Shown here: positions 11,743 to 23,000 of the stretch, in pieces
How the letters are laid out: each line of letters starts with the position of its first letter
Position numbering within the stretch: position 1 is the stretch's first letter
Assembly (NCBI GenBank): GCA_000349905.1
Contig: KB722737.1
Span: 209,327-273,326 of the forward strand
Length of the DNA stretch: 64,000 nucleotides
Source: Volvariella volvacea V23
Lineage: Eukaryota; Basidiomycota; Agaricomycetes; Agaricales; Pluteaceae
Direction of reading: 5' to 3'
The notes under the pieces: generated by a model
Told to the model about the DNA's origin: nothing
Databases searched by the model: none
The model's input: the letters and a program-made list of their open reading frames with translations, nothing else
Program-made: the position numbers and the translations under genes

Positions 11743-14700
11743 TCATTTCCTCCTCCGGCGCTGTTGCGCCGCTTGCTTCTGCGACTCTTGTTCCTCATCT
11801 AAAAATCCAACAACCGAGATGTCGTCGAATCGCTCCGCCTCTTCCACAGCGAGCTTATCCTGAACGTCCCAACCATGCCAGTTGTCTTCAGGCTCGATGA
11901 CCTCAATATTCGCTACGCCACCTATCGACGCAGACATTAATTGAACCTCGTCCTCCATATCCAGAGCAAGCACACCGGTGGCATCGGTTGAGCCCGAAGC
12001 ACCGGGTATGTTCCCACCCCTTGATACCAACGCTGTCCCTCGGGAGCCTGTCTCTTCCAGATCCGTATACAAAAACTCTTCGTCCTCCTCGTTAAACTCC
12101 AATGCATCAATGGGTCCAGATGGTGCTACACCCTGCGCGCGTTGCTGCGGTGCATCAGAGGTCCTGGGTAGCAGTGGAGGCGATCGAACTTTGTGCATAA
12201 CTTCTCTCCCCAGTCGTCCCACGCCGTCCACAGCAGATCGGATAGGTATAGCATTCCGGAATGACTTTGATCCTCCAGGTGTTCCGTTGGGCAACATTGG
12301 AATCGTTGTCTGTGGCGGTTTATAGTCAATGGCGCCTGCGATCGCTGTCGCCAGTGGCTCATCAAATGAAGAGGCGCCTATTTCCCGGACATCCCGGGGT
12401 AGCGGTGAGTTGAATCCTTCTATAAATCCATCTCCACGGCCAGGTGTCGTACCGAACGCGCTAATCTCTACAGCGCGGCGTACGGTGATCTTTGCACCGC
12501 CGATGTCGAGCTTGTAACGTCGAATGAGCGCGTGGTAGTCCTCGCCTAGGGTATGGAACGAGTATTGGTGAGAAAGGTAGATTGTCCGTGGATAAACTCG
12601 GGCAGAACGAGAGTGGGTGGATAGCTCCGCCTGAGCCAACCAGCTGGAGCGAATCAGAAATGAGGATATCCTTAAGTCAGCAATGATCATAGACTTACTC
12701 AGAGGGACTCCCGGACGGCCGGTGTGCACCAACCAATACCTTCTGTTGGTCATCTTCCTTAGCCTTCTCGCCCTTTGTTGTTCCACTGCCTAGTTTGCGC
12801 TTAACCTCCTCCCAATCTCCTCGCCGCTGCAGATCCCATCGAGCAACTATGCTTTCCTTGGCAACTAGCTCCAGGTTCTGGGTGTCTGCACCTGCGTTCT
12901 TGGTACCGGACGTTCCCGCCAATCTCCCTCTAGCGCCGTTGCCACCGACTATCCCACTTCCAGTGTTTGGCGATACGCTGAGCCTACCGCTCAAGCTACT
13001 ACCACTAGACCCGACACTGCCGAATTTGGGTAGAGAAATGCTCGTTCCCGCAAAGTTGGACACTGAGGTCGCCACACCCGAAATCCTACTACGTTCGTTG
13101 ACCGTACGAGCTTCCAATGTAAAGCGCCTCAAGGACAATATTCCATCAATAGGGTCGAACAAGAGTACATCTTGATAATTCGTTGGGCGTTGTTGATGGT
13201 GGTGAAGGTGAGGCGAAGGTGGAGATGCTGAATCAAGAATCAGAGAGGAAGGTGACGTAGAAGGAAGGAGGGTTGGAGACGGCAAGAGGTTGCTCGATAG
13301 AGCGATCTCGGAGGGGGTGATGAAGATGCATTCCAGTGGGACCTTCGGTCTGTCGATGGGCATAGCCGCCGTACTGCGTAGTCTGACTAGGGGCATGATG
13401 GCCGTTGAAAGTGGTTGCTGTTGGTGTATAGTTAGTAATGCAATGCTTATTTCATAACAAAACATGGAAGAACCCACAAGCTCCCCAACATTTTGGACTT
13501 TGCCTTGAATATGACTGCGAATGTCGGCTTTGCCGCCATAGGGGTTGATGGCAAAGACATGAACGGTTCCCTTTCGTGTTCCAACAGCTATCCACTTCCC
13601 TTCCCCATCCCACTCGATACTTTCTACAACGGCGCTCGTCCTACCCCTTCGTAGGTCATACACATGCCAAGGTGGCGAATTGCCATTGCCGCTACGAGCT
13701 GCGCCGACGATTCCCATGGAGACTATCGCGCCCGCCTTTCCTTCTGCTTCCGATTCGTCGGTACGGTTGCTATATGCGGGTCGTAGGGCGGTAGGGAGAG
13801 GCTTAATAGCGTATATAGAAATGGAATGCCCATCCTCAGTGGCCACCGCGATCGAGTTACCGTCCGTCGAGAACTTCAACTTGCTGACGCGCTGCGACTT
13901 TGACGCTCTAAATTCCGCAACTACAGCCGGCTGTGGGTGTTTGCGCTTCTTCTCCGGAGTGGATTCCTTTGCCTGGTTCCCTTTGCCCGTAGGTTGAATA
14001 TAGCCAGAGTGATGTAGCAATGGGCTAAGGTCGAGTACGGTGATGTAATAGCCTTCCTGGTGGTGAACCGCACCCAAACCACTCACCCACCCCTTCCTCA
14101 GCATCCCCAGATCTTGTCCATTTGCCTCATCAGTACTAGAGAATCTCCTCTCCTTCTCCGTTGCACCACCATCTGCACCATTTAACCCGTACACTCCAGC
14201 GCTGGGACTGGGAGCACTCCTGGAGAAGAACCTGTTGCTGCTCGTACCTGCGGGATTGCCGCCACCGACGTTTATAGCATTATTGACGACGTTCTTGGTC
14301 GTTTCAGCAGCAGCAGTGAGCGCCAGCCCTCCAAGGACTTTCATTCCGCTCAGGACGCTTCCTCCAACTTTGAGGGCGGCGTTGCTAACCAACTCGGCTC
14401 CACTAGGATTGCTAATGCCCACACCACCAAGACTCCTTCGATGATAGTGCGAAGGTCCAGGCGTCCCGCGAGGATCGGAGAACAAGGGTAAAGATGTGGA
14501 TGGAGATGGAATTCGTTGTTGCTGGTAGTGGTGAATATGCTGGACTGCAGGAGGCGTACCACGTAGCACTGGAGGTTGTGACGGCGTAATTCCTGTTACG
14601 GAAGGGGGAGACGAGGATGCAGATATTGACTGTGACTGCGAAGAAGCCCGGGATCTTGAACGAGATGGCGATTCTGACCTTTCCACACCAGTAGATGGAA

Positions 14701-16818
14701 CGGAGATCCCTGCATGGGGTGTGGCCTGTAGATGTGCATTGGAATTTGTACGAGGGTGATGGGCGGAAGGTGTTACTTGGTGAGGTGGGACGGACGCGAA
14801 TGCGAGCAGTCGTCTTGATAGCGCGAAAACGGGTTCTGGTTCGAGTAGGATTTGTACGGGGTTGGTGTGGAGATGGGTATCTGGTGTAGACGTATTCGCA
14901 GTACCGGAATAATTATATCGTCCTTCATTTGGTATTGATACAGCGTAAATTTGGTTATCCTTGTTATTAATGATTTGATGATGGCCTTGTCGATAATCAG
15001 GTGAGTTGGTGGAAACATCTTGGAGGTACTCTGCTGGTGGTATTAATTTGTTGACGGAAGATTTATGTGCAAATGGGACCAATGAAGTAGAAGGAATTGT
15101 GAACAATGTCTGAAGAGTCGAAGTTGAAAATACACAGATTGTTGGTGGGTTAATGGTACTCTAAAGGACGATATCAGAAAATGAGACTGGGAATAGAGGA
15201 GAATCACTTACAATTACAAGAAAGCGATCATTTGCTTCAAAGTGGGAACCAATTCCAGATAATTTGATCCGCTTTACTATTGTGTGTCTATGCAATGAAT
15301 AGATGACGAAATGGGATGAATCTGAGCCTTTTTGACTCCGCTGCGTCCTGCAGTGATAGGTGAATGGTGATATCAAGGGAGAAGGAACTGACTCACATTA
15401 GAAAGCCCAAAAGAGGTCTATCGTTCTCAAAAGGGTCGTCGGCTGTGTGCTTCGAAAGGCGTCGTGACTGCCGAGAAGGAGCTGGGAGTATGCCTGCATG
15501 CGCAACTCGTCTGATTGTGGACTCTTCTGGATCAGCATCGGCGGTTTCGTCTTTGCAATCTGAGAAACTCCATTCCGGCCCCACGAACTTGAGGTTCAGC
15601 AGCTCCACCACCCCTCTCAAGTTTGAGCAATCCCATATTTGCATGCCGCTTGCGTATGCAATGATTATGATTCGACTAATGTTCCGTCAGGATGTGACTT
15701 GACTGACTCCACAAGTGCGAGTACAAACCTTGGACCCAGGGTGTCCCACTTTGACCAAATTATCGGGTCCTTTGCGCCCCCAGTGCCAGGTAGGAATGGG
15801 TAAGTCATTCCTCCTGCGTCATGACTTTTGGTCTCTGCTGATAGACCGGGGTCGATGCCTCGCGAATGCTCGCTACCTTGCGCCCCCTGTCCATGCTGAT
15901 GTGGGAAATGGTGCGGGAAATGAGGACTGGGGGAAGTCGGAGGACCTGAGAGCAGGGCAGAACCCACGGTAGCTGTGGGCATGAATGAGCTGAGTGACAC
16001 GGGCTGAGTAAGGTGTGATGATGGGACAGGACCTGGGATGGGGACAATGTTGCGAACGGTGCGAGAAAGGGACTCTATCAAAGTTGGTTCACTGGATGGA
16101 CAGAGGCAGGTGAGCAAAACGAAATGCGACAAGGGTCAGACACAAATTGAACAGCAGAGAAAGAGGTATAAAAGGCCGTGGCAGTCGGTTCTTCAAACCG
16201 CTGTGGATGTGCCCACAAGATCCGCTTTACACGTGCTGTCTTTTGAACTATTAACAGCTAGCGGCCTCGATGGGGAAGAAGACGTAATGCGGACAGGAGG
16301 TCATGAATAGAGCAGTACTTGGTAGTAAAGGAAGGGTGCAGCCAGTTGTATGAATGGTCGACGTACCGCGGGATTTCAAACGACCTAGTGTGGCCCACCG
16401 CATTGGCTGGTTGGATGCTGGGTTGCTCCTTGCGGCGCACTTGGTCTTGTTGAGCAAGCAGTTGCGCTTGTACCTGCAAGGGCAACGAGGACAGATCGCC
16501 CATCCGCGGCGATGAGACGGGGCTTGTAGCGATCGGTTGGGGCGACTGTGCTTGTGCGCCGGGCCTGCTCCGTGTAGGAGGCGGTATGGGCAGCGGGGGA
16601 GGGGAGTGGAGCGGTTGCTCGGATGGGCTTTCCCCGTCAGATATGTCTACTGCAAAGTGGGGAGGGGATCTGAACAAGGTCGGAGAGTCGGTCTGGTCGT
16701 GATGTGGGACGGCATTGGGCATGGACGATGGTTGTTCAAAGCTGGGGAAGACGATGAGGTCGTCGAGGCCTGCGTCGGGCTTGTCTAGATGTGGATTTGA
16801 GGCATAGTCGTTGTCCAT
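11743..16818 (-). CDS. BCAS3-like WD40 protein
   Basis: Large multi-exon gene for a beta-propeller protein of the BCAS3 type. In animals BCAS3 binds phosphoinositides with PHAF1 at the phagophore assembly site and also acts in cytoskeletal organisation; the fungal role is less clear. The start MDNDYASNPHLDKPD is at 16818 and leads a Pro/Ser-rich N-terminal exon. Later exons give WD-like strands: SGMQIWDCSNLRG near 15650, SHFVIYSLHRHTIVKRI near 15300, VFALSRRLLAFAS near 14850, and KLKFSTDGNSIAVATEDGHS followed by IEWDGEGKWIAVGTRKGTVH near 13900-13550. The C-terminal BCAS3-type part includes LVHTGRPGVPL and the YHALIRRYKLDIGGAKI segment near 12500. The tail is acidic with a basic RRRRK end. Long Ser/Pro inserts interrupt the propeller. 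The decayed coiled-coil element A begins about 50 bp upstream on the opposite strand. Confidence 0.7.
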
Positions 16819-16934
16819 TAAGATGCGAATACGAGTACCAGTCAGTCTTGCAATCTGAACTCGCCATATTTGACTCGGCTCAGCCCACCGCATTATGTAA
16901 CACTCTCCAACGGCGCACTCTCCCACTAACCACC

Positions 16935-17813
16935 ATGGGCAAGCGCAAGTCAAAGAAACCATCGCAGAAGATCCCTCCGCAGGCCGCATCGAAAACGAAT
17001 ATACGACCAGCGGGCCTACCAACGGACGATAGGTCGCTTACGCTCACCGAACAACCGAACACATCTAAAGACAGGCTGATTGTCATTCAAATGGTCGATG
17101 GCCACCCTCGACTAGCGCTCATTTCGCGTCAGAGCCTCATCACACCTTTGCGATCTTCGTAAAGCGGCTTTTGATTATCTATTTGAACATCTCCAACGCC
17201 ACTGTGGTGACCGCACTGCACAATCCCTGGCTGACCCTTCATGTCTTACCTTCAGCGTACAAGTTCCAAGTACCTCTGCCGATTCTGATCCCCCCTTCAT
17301 CCTCGAAATCCCGAAAGACTCAGAAAAGCTTACATCCTTTGACGCGAATGCCACTTTTTATGCACAGATTCCTGTCGCTCCGAAGGACAATCAATATCCC
17401 ATGCATCCTTCCATTCTCGGGTATCCAGCGGTCCTCTCCACCCCACTACTCGACAGGGCGCATGGAGGGGCCGCCACGCTCCCTGCACCGCAACCGTCTC
17501 CGACATCGCAATTAACCGAGGACTCGTGATGTTCAGACGACAACACTCACTCAGCAAGTCCAAGGGTTGGTGTCAGAGATGGTCACAATGAAGAAGGAGC
17601 TGACGGACACGAAGAGGGGCCTGACGGACAAGAATGAAGCCACAGAAAGGAAGTTGGCGGACAACACAAAGGAATTGGCAGACACGAAGAAGGAGCTGAC
17701 GGGCCTGAAGGCACAACACCAGGAAATGCTTGATTCCCAAGAGGCCATTCACGGATGGATTAGCACTGTAAGTAACACCGCCCATATCCGAAGCATTTCA
17801 CTCACTTTTCATG
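16935..17813 (+). pseudogene. Decayed copy of the coiled-coil gene (copy A)
   Basis: The ATG at 16935 starts MGKRKSKKPSQKIPPQ, which matches MGKKRSTKPSQ in copy B. Relative to copy B the frame is lost just after MVDG near 17100, where a base is missing and a TAG follows. The matching frame then resumes (LRKAAFDYLFEHLQR, like LRTAAIQHIRAYIAQR in B). It is lost again near 17527 after TEDS. The last part is again open: heptad-like repeats KNEATERKLAD, TKKELTGLKAQHQE, DSQEAIHGWIST, then a GTAAGT intron start. Function is unknown. Two independent frame breaks and a stop argue for a dead copy, although an unrecognised intron cannot be excluded for one of them. Confidence 0.6.
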
Positions 17814-17913
17814 NNNNNNNNNNNNNNNNNNNNNNNNNNNNNNNNNNNNNNNNNNNNNNNNNNNNNNNNNNNNNNNNNNNNNNNNNNNNNNNNNNNNNNN
17901 NNNNNNNNNNNNN
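17814..17913. other. Assembly gap (100 N) inside copy A
   Basis: Exactly 100 N, the usual placeholder for a gap of unknown size. It lies about 45 bases into the GTAAGT intron, between cactcacttttcatg and atattgccgggcaggg. The gap in copy B sits between the same flanking words. Confidence 0.95.
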
Positions 17914-18130
17914 ATATTGCCGGGCAGGGTTTAGATTGAAAGCATACGTCATTCTTATATTCTATTCGTTTGTTATACCAGCGAGATCGGGTTTTTGGAT
18001 GCGGGATTCAACTAGTTTTTCGTACTTAGACGTACACGCAAAGTAGTGCAACTAATTGTACCAGAGCATGTAGCTCACAGTTGCATTGTCTTCTACTGCT
18101 CATGTTCGTGCTGCTTGGTTTGCGTTTCCC

Positions 18131-18496
18131 AGTGATGTTGAAAAGGACCCTTCTCTGCGTAGGCACGACAAAGCTCAAAGCCGACTTGATGCGTGCTACA
18201 AGCCAAGCCAGTCAGGACGCGCCGCTCAGGATGGCCATACGCACTCTGGGGCCATGCATCCACGAGGTTCGAGTCGTTATAAATGCCTATTGCGATGACA
18301 ACGGAGCATTGACTAGCACAGCGGGCCAGGTACTGTACTTAGCGTTTTCAGGGAGGGCGTGAGCGCCCGTAACGCAAAGTCAGGCTATACTTTCGCCTGT
18401 GCTGTGGCGATGTCACGACTTCACCTTAATCTTCTATCCTTCGACGATGAGCCCTGCGTCGTTAATTTTGCACTTTAACGTCTGGAAGTAACTCCA
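18131..18496. other. No clear gene downstream of copy A
   Basis: An open frame (18081-18362 +) crosses the boundary of the element with words such as CIHEVRVVINAYCDDNGAL. It could be the terminal exon of the copy A gene, because it begins just after the last block shared with copy B. No similarity to copy B remains here, so this cannot be tested within the window. Nothing else is visible. Confidence 0.35.
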
Positions 18497-19146
18497 ATGC
18501 CTCGAGAACTATTCACTCAAGCACACCAATCTCATCTCCATGCCCCATCTGGCTCCCAACTGCACACACCGCAGGCTGGTCCTTCTCCGTCTTTGACCCC
18601 ACTCTCCCCAGCTGCAACCATTCCGGGAAGACACCCCTCACGTAAGGTCTCTTCTTTAAAAATCTTGTGATGAAGAACTAAGGATAAGCTTTAGCCTACG
18701 GCCAGTACGATACAGGGGACTTTGCTTGGGATGGACCTTCGCCAAGTCCAAGCGAAAGCCATGTGTCCCTCCACGGTCCAAGTTCAGTACCACATCCGCC
18801 ACGACCAACGATACAAGTCCCAGATAGCACGCTGCTCAATCTCAGACTCGTAAAAGTCGCATCTCGTCCTGGGCTAGCCGACTCGGGCTTGCCGGTATCA
18901 AGAGTGCCCAGCGCACAAAACGGCTTTTCTGCTCCTCCAGCTGGGAGTCGATTATCTATCGTGATGATGCCGAGTGCAATGCATTCCCAACAACGCATTC
19001 GACCGTTAGGACAAGACACACTGAGGGCCTCATCGCTGGCACAAACATATACCGCCAATAAAGAAGAGCAAACCGTCTATAAAGTCAAGCAAGTGAAGGA
19101 GGACTCTTGTGGGTGCCATTTTCTCTTCACAATTCTCATTCAGTAG
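18497..19146 (+). CDS. Possible two-exon Pro/Ser-rich protein, unknown function
   Basis: Not recognised. The ATG at 18497 opens MPRELFTQAHQSHLHAP. Exon 1 ends at 18641 before a 53-nt GT-AG intron (18642-18694, gtaagg ... gctttag). Exon 2 continues in frame as PYGQYDTGDFAWDGPSPS and stays open to a stop at 19146, giving about 198 residues. The product is Pro/Ser/Gln-rich and probably disordered, with no signal peptide, membrane segment or known motif. The C-terminus YKVKQVKEDSCGCHF is odd and may be intron read-through. The good splice sites and a joined frame of nearly 600 nt are the only support. Confidence 0.3.
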
Positions 19147-20031
19147 GCTCAGTTTTCACTGTATAGCTTGGTGGTCTTGGCTATGTTGTGGGCGTCGTAA
19201 ATCCCCGCGTGAGAGACAGCACGTCGACTTGTCCGTCTGACATCATACTTGAGCCAGAGTGGTGGTGCCACTAAACGGGAAAATGCAGGTCTTGACGGCA
19301 ACGATTTGGCAGATTAACAGGATGTATAATATGTATGAGTTCTCTGTATCTATAAGTTATGATGTCTATGTCGACCGGTATTCTGAGTTGATTGTTCCCA
19401 TGATCGTCTTGTACTTTTGAGAGAACAGCTCAGCTCTTCTTGTGTTCACCGTAGCCACAACATCCCAGGTGATGCCGATACAGGTTGGGAGCCGGAAAGA
19501 GCGCCCACAGTGCTCAGCTGCAAATGAAGCTTGGCGGGACGCCCTCACAATTTCCTTTGGCGTCGGGACAATCACGAACGCGGAACCCTGATGCGCACGC
19601 AATCAATTGACCCCAAAATACGCTGAATTTGACTTGAATAGGTACACTCCTTGGCAGCCGTGGTGGAATACTCGAAGAGTACGCGTAGGAATGACTGGAG
19701 GTCTGAAGATCGTTGCGCTTGGTCGTAATGACTCGGTGGGATGAGTACATGGTTGTGTGAAAGATGACTGGTTCAGGGGTGTCGCGTCGTCGCGGAAGAG
19801 GGGTGTATCAACGCGTACGGGTAACGCGGCGGTGGCTGAATCAAATCACCTTGACCATCACATTTACGCCCAACGAACGTGATGTTCAGCCAATTCTTGT
19901 CCGGGGTTCAAGTCATCTGACGGATCTGGGCGATACGACACTCGTCCCGATCATGCGCAATCTGCGTAGAGACCATTTCTGGGGCTATAAAACTGGGGCT
20001 ATGAGCTCAGAACTCCATCCTTTACCCAACC
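19147..20031. other. Intergenic region upstream of the ankyrin gene
   Basis: No convincing gene. Short minus-strand frames (19366-19750) lack recognisable features. The last 50 bases contain the TATA box of the ankyrin gene. Confidence 0.5.
19986..19992 (+). promoter_or_regulatory. TATA box of the ankyrin gene
   Basis: TATAAAA at 19986-19992, 40 bases upstream of the ATG at 20032 of the NTase-ankyrin gene. The short distance implies a very short 5' UTR, or use of the box for a start site close to the ATG. Assigned from the motif and its position only. Confidence 0.45.
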
Positions 20032-23000
20032 ATGCCACAGACTCCAGAGGCTGAGGCGTTCTTGACGCGTGCCCAGGTGCTTTCAGCCAGCCTCACCGAC
20101 GTGCTGCAACCATCTTTGGATGACGAGGCGGATCTACGTCGCTTATTCGCTATCGCAAAGGATCACCAACGCTTGCAAGACATTCACGTCGGTTTGGTCG
20201 ACATCTTCGACGCGCCAGCTACAATCAGAACCGCCCGTGCCAGGGCAATTACCGACGAAAATGACCGAGCTGCAAAATATGTTATGCCCTTATCCGACGC
20301 CAGTCGCAGGAAAGACGGAACAGCGTGCATGGTCGGTAGTTTGGACGAATTCAAGAAGAATTGGGTGATATTCACCGAAGGTTCGCTCTCCCAACTCGAT
20401 TGGAGCAATGTTGTCGTTGCCGGTGGTTCAGTCCAGGCGTGTCTTGCGCCCCTCTCCGATTCAGTTAAATCATCCAAGAGGAGTATACGAAAGCACTATC
20501 ACACTATTGCTTACCCGAGTTCCGATATCGACCTCTTCATGTGGGGACTCACGCCTGAACAGGTGGGCGTCCTGGTGGTTGTTCTAGTTCCCGCTCTCAT
20601 ACCCATCCATTTTTATACAGGCTGAAGTAAAGATGCAATTGATCTACGAGGCTGTCAGGGACTCTATCCCGTGGGATGTAACTTGTATCAGGACTAAGCA
20701 CACCGTCTCCATTCATTGTATGTCGAGCCCCTCAAGACACTACAAATGTGCTGACCTCGCAATTCACCAGCCCAATACCCTTACCGCTCTATCCAGGTCG
20801 TTTTACGCCTCTACTCTTCTCCTGCCGAGATTCTTGCCGGCTTCGATGTTGATGCAGCGTGCTTTGCGTATGACGGTTAGTGCTATCACTCTGTACTAAA
20901 CTGGGACTAAGTACAGCAGGGGAGCGCGTCTGGGGTAACCCTCGTTCGATTGTCTCGATGATGCGTCAATGCAATACCGTTGACATGACTCGTCGTTCCC
21001 CTTCCTACGAGGTTCGTCTAGCAAAATACTCTCAACGTGGTTTCGAGGTATACGTGCCATCTCTCAAGAGAGGAGATATTGATCCAACTGTAAGTACGGG
21101 ATAATAAATGCGCATCCTGAACTCATTAATTGTAGATTTACGAGCGTTCTATTGCCCGTATTCAAGGCCTAGCGAGGCTCTTAGTCTTGGAAAAACTACT
21201 TCGTCAAGAAGACAGGGACGAATTCATAGAAGCCAGACGTAACCTCCGTGGTCGACCTTCACCCTCCTATCATTCCTACCGTCGACATAGGACTTACCGG
21301 GGTGATTTGAAATCTGAGGAGACCTTCAATGGCTTGGAGATGAATGACTATGATGTCGTCTCTCTTCATATTCCTTATGGCCCAGGCTGGCATGCACGTA
21401 GAATCGAGAAACTGGTATATCAAACGGATCTCGGTATGAATTGTACGTGCGGGCCCTAATGTCCCCATCATGCATCTGACTTCGGAAATTAAGCGACCTT
21501 CAACCCCAAAAACAAGGATAGGAAGCTCCATAGGCATGCAGCTTTCTTTGGTACCATGGAAGAGTGTATGAGAGACTGCTGCAGGGTAAGTCACCTGCTA
21601 TGAATGGTCGTTCCTTGCTGATACCTGTCAATAGCTCTGCCCCGATCCCCGTAATGACCAAGAGCAAGAACTTCAGAAAGAAGAAGACGAAAAATACATT
21701 AGAGGACGCATCGCGTAGGGACGTCTTCTCTACTTTCTGCTTTTACTCATCCTTGTCTCCCTGGATAGGTTCATCCAAGAAGACCCTGGGCGTCAAAGCA
21801 TCTCGGGCAGCTTCAACCCAATCGACGTCGGTGAATGGAGCGAGCAAACATATATCGGGCCTACCGAGAAATTCTTCACCGCGATTGCTACCCATGAGCG
21901 CGATACTGTCTTCGAATTAATTCAAAGCGGACACGACATCAACCGGCGAGACCACGTCGGTCGTACTGCTCTCCATGTTGCCATTCTGTCGAAGGCAACT
22001 GCAATAGCAATAGATTTGATTGATGCAGGGGCCCGAATTACTCCAAGGCTAGTCGATGGTCGAACAGCCTTGCACCTTGCCGCGCAGACAGACCAGCTAG
22101 ATGTTATACAAAGGTTGTTGGAGAAGAGCTCTGAAAACCAGGAAAAGATTGAAGAAGAAAGAGCGAGACAAGGGGAGGGCAAAGCTACAGTGACGGGCGG
22201 TGGAGACACTGACAAAGATGTTGAGATGAAATCTGTAAAAGATGACGATGAGGGAGGTGAAGACGATGAAGATGAAGGCGAAGGCGACGAACAGCAAAAT
22301 GATAGCGAGGACGAGGGAGATGATGGAGGAAGTGACGACTCTGGAGAAGACAAGGAGAACTCAGAGTCTGTGGATGAGAAGGACGAACAACCCGCCGGCG
22401 AGGCTGGTATAATTCCCGAAGACAAACCCGACGAGCCCGATGTCCTTGACATCAATTCCGCAGACTGGGACTTTGGCTTTTCGCCATTGTGCTATGGCAT
22501 CCTTTATGGCTCAGTTGCAGTTGTAAACGAGCTTCTACGCAGTGGGGCTAATCCCAGACAAAGCGCGAAGTGGATCAACACCAGAGAGGCCAAATTACCG
22601 CCGATTCTCCTAGTCGTTTTCCGGGATGACGAAGACCAAGCAATCGCAATAGCTGAAAGACTGTTCCTTGAGAAGGTCTCCTCAGCCACGACCATCGATA
22701 CACGCATGGAGACCGTCTTTCATCGTGCAGTTAGAGCCAATCGATTGAGACTGGTCACCGCCTGTTTGAAGTCAGACTCAAAAGCCAATACAGCCATAAA
22801 ATTCCCATCTCTCACTTATTCCGAGGAAGTCATATTCCCTGTGGTCACGGCGATAGCAAATGGTCATTATTCCATGCTGGCAACTTTGCTCGCTTACGGG
22901 GCAAAGCTCACTTTCACTGACGAAGATATACACCGCCCTCAAGATGTCAAGTACGTTTTTCTTTTAATCCGTCTTGCAGCCTTCATCTCTAACTTCGTGG

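Larger units (their letters stand above)
16868..18130 (+). repeat. Coiled-coil element, copy A (dispersed duplicate of 37160-38470)
   Basis: Copy A is homologous to copy B on the opposite strand at 37160-38470. Similarity begins about 65 bp upstream of the ATG (TGACTCGG ... ctaaccaccATGGGCAAG in both). It covers the open reading frame and the GTAAGT intron start, continues across the gap, and runs into the downstream gtagctcacagttgcattgt segment. It ends near ctgcttggtttgcgt. Both copies therefore share promoter, coding and downstream sequence, as expected of a dispersed duplication or multicopy element rather than a simple gene family. Confidence 0.75.

Noticed and set aside
16165..16173. 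TATAAAAGG word on the plus strand
   Set aside because: It lies inside an intron of the BCAS3-like gene with no plus-strand gene starting downstream.
17567..18046. Frames running through the N gaps, including similar ones at 37264 and 60307-60690
   Set aside because: They read through placeholder N and intron sequence; the residues after the gap are not supported as coding.
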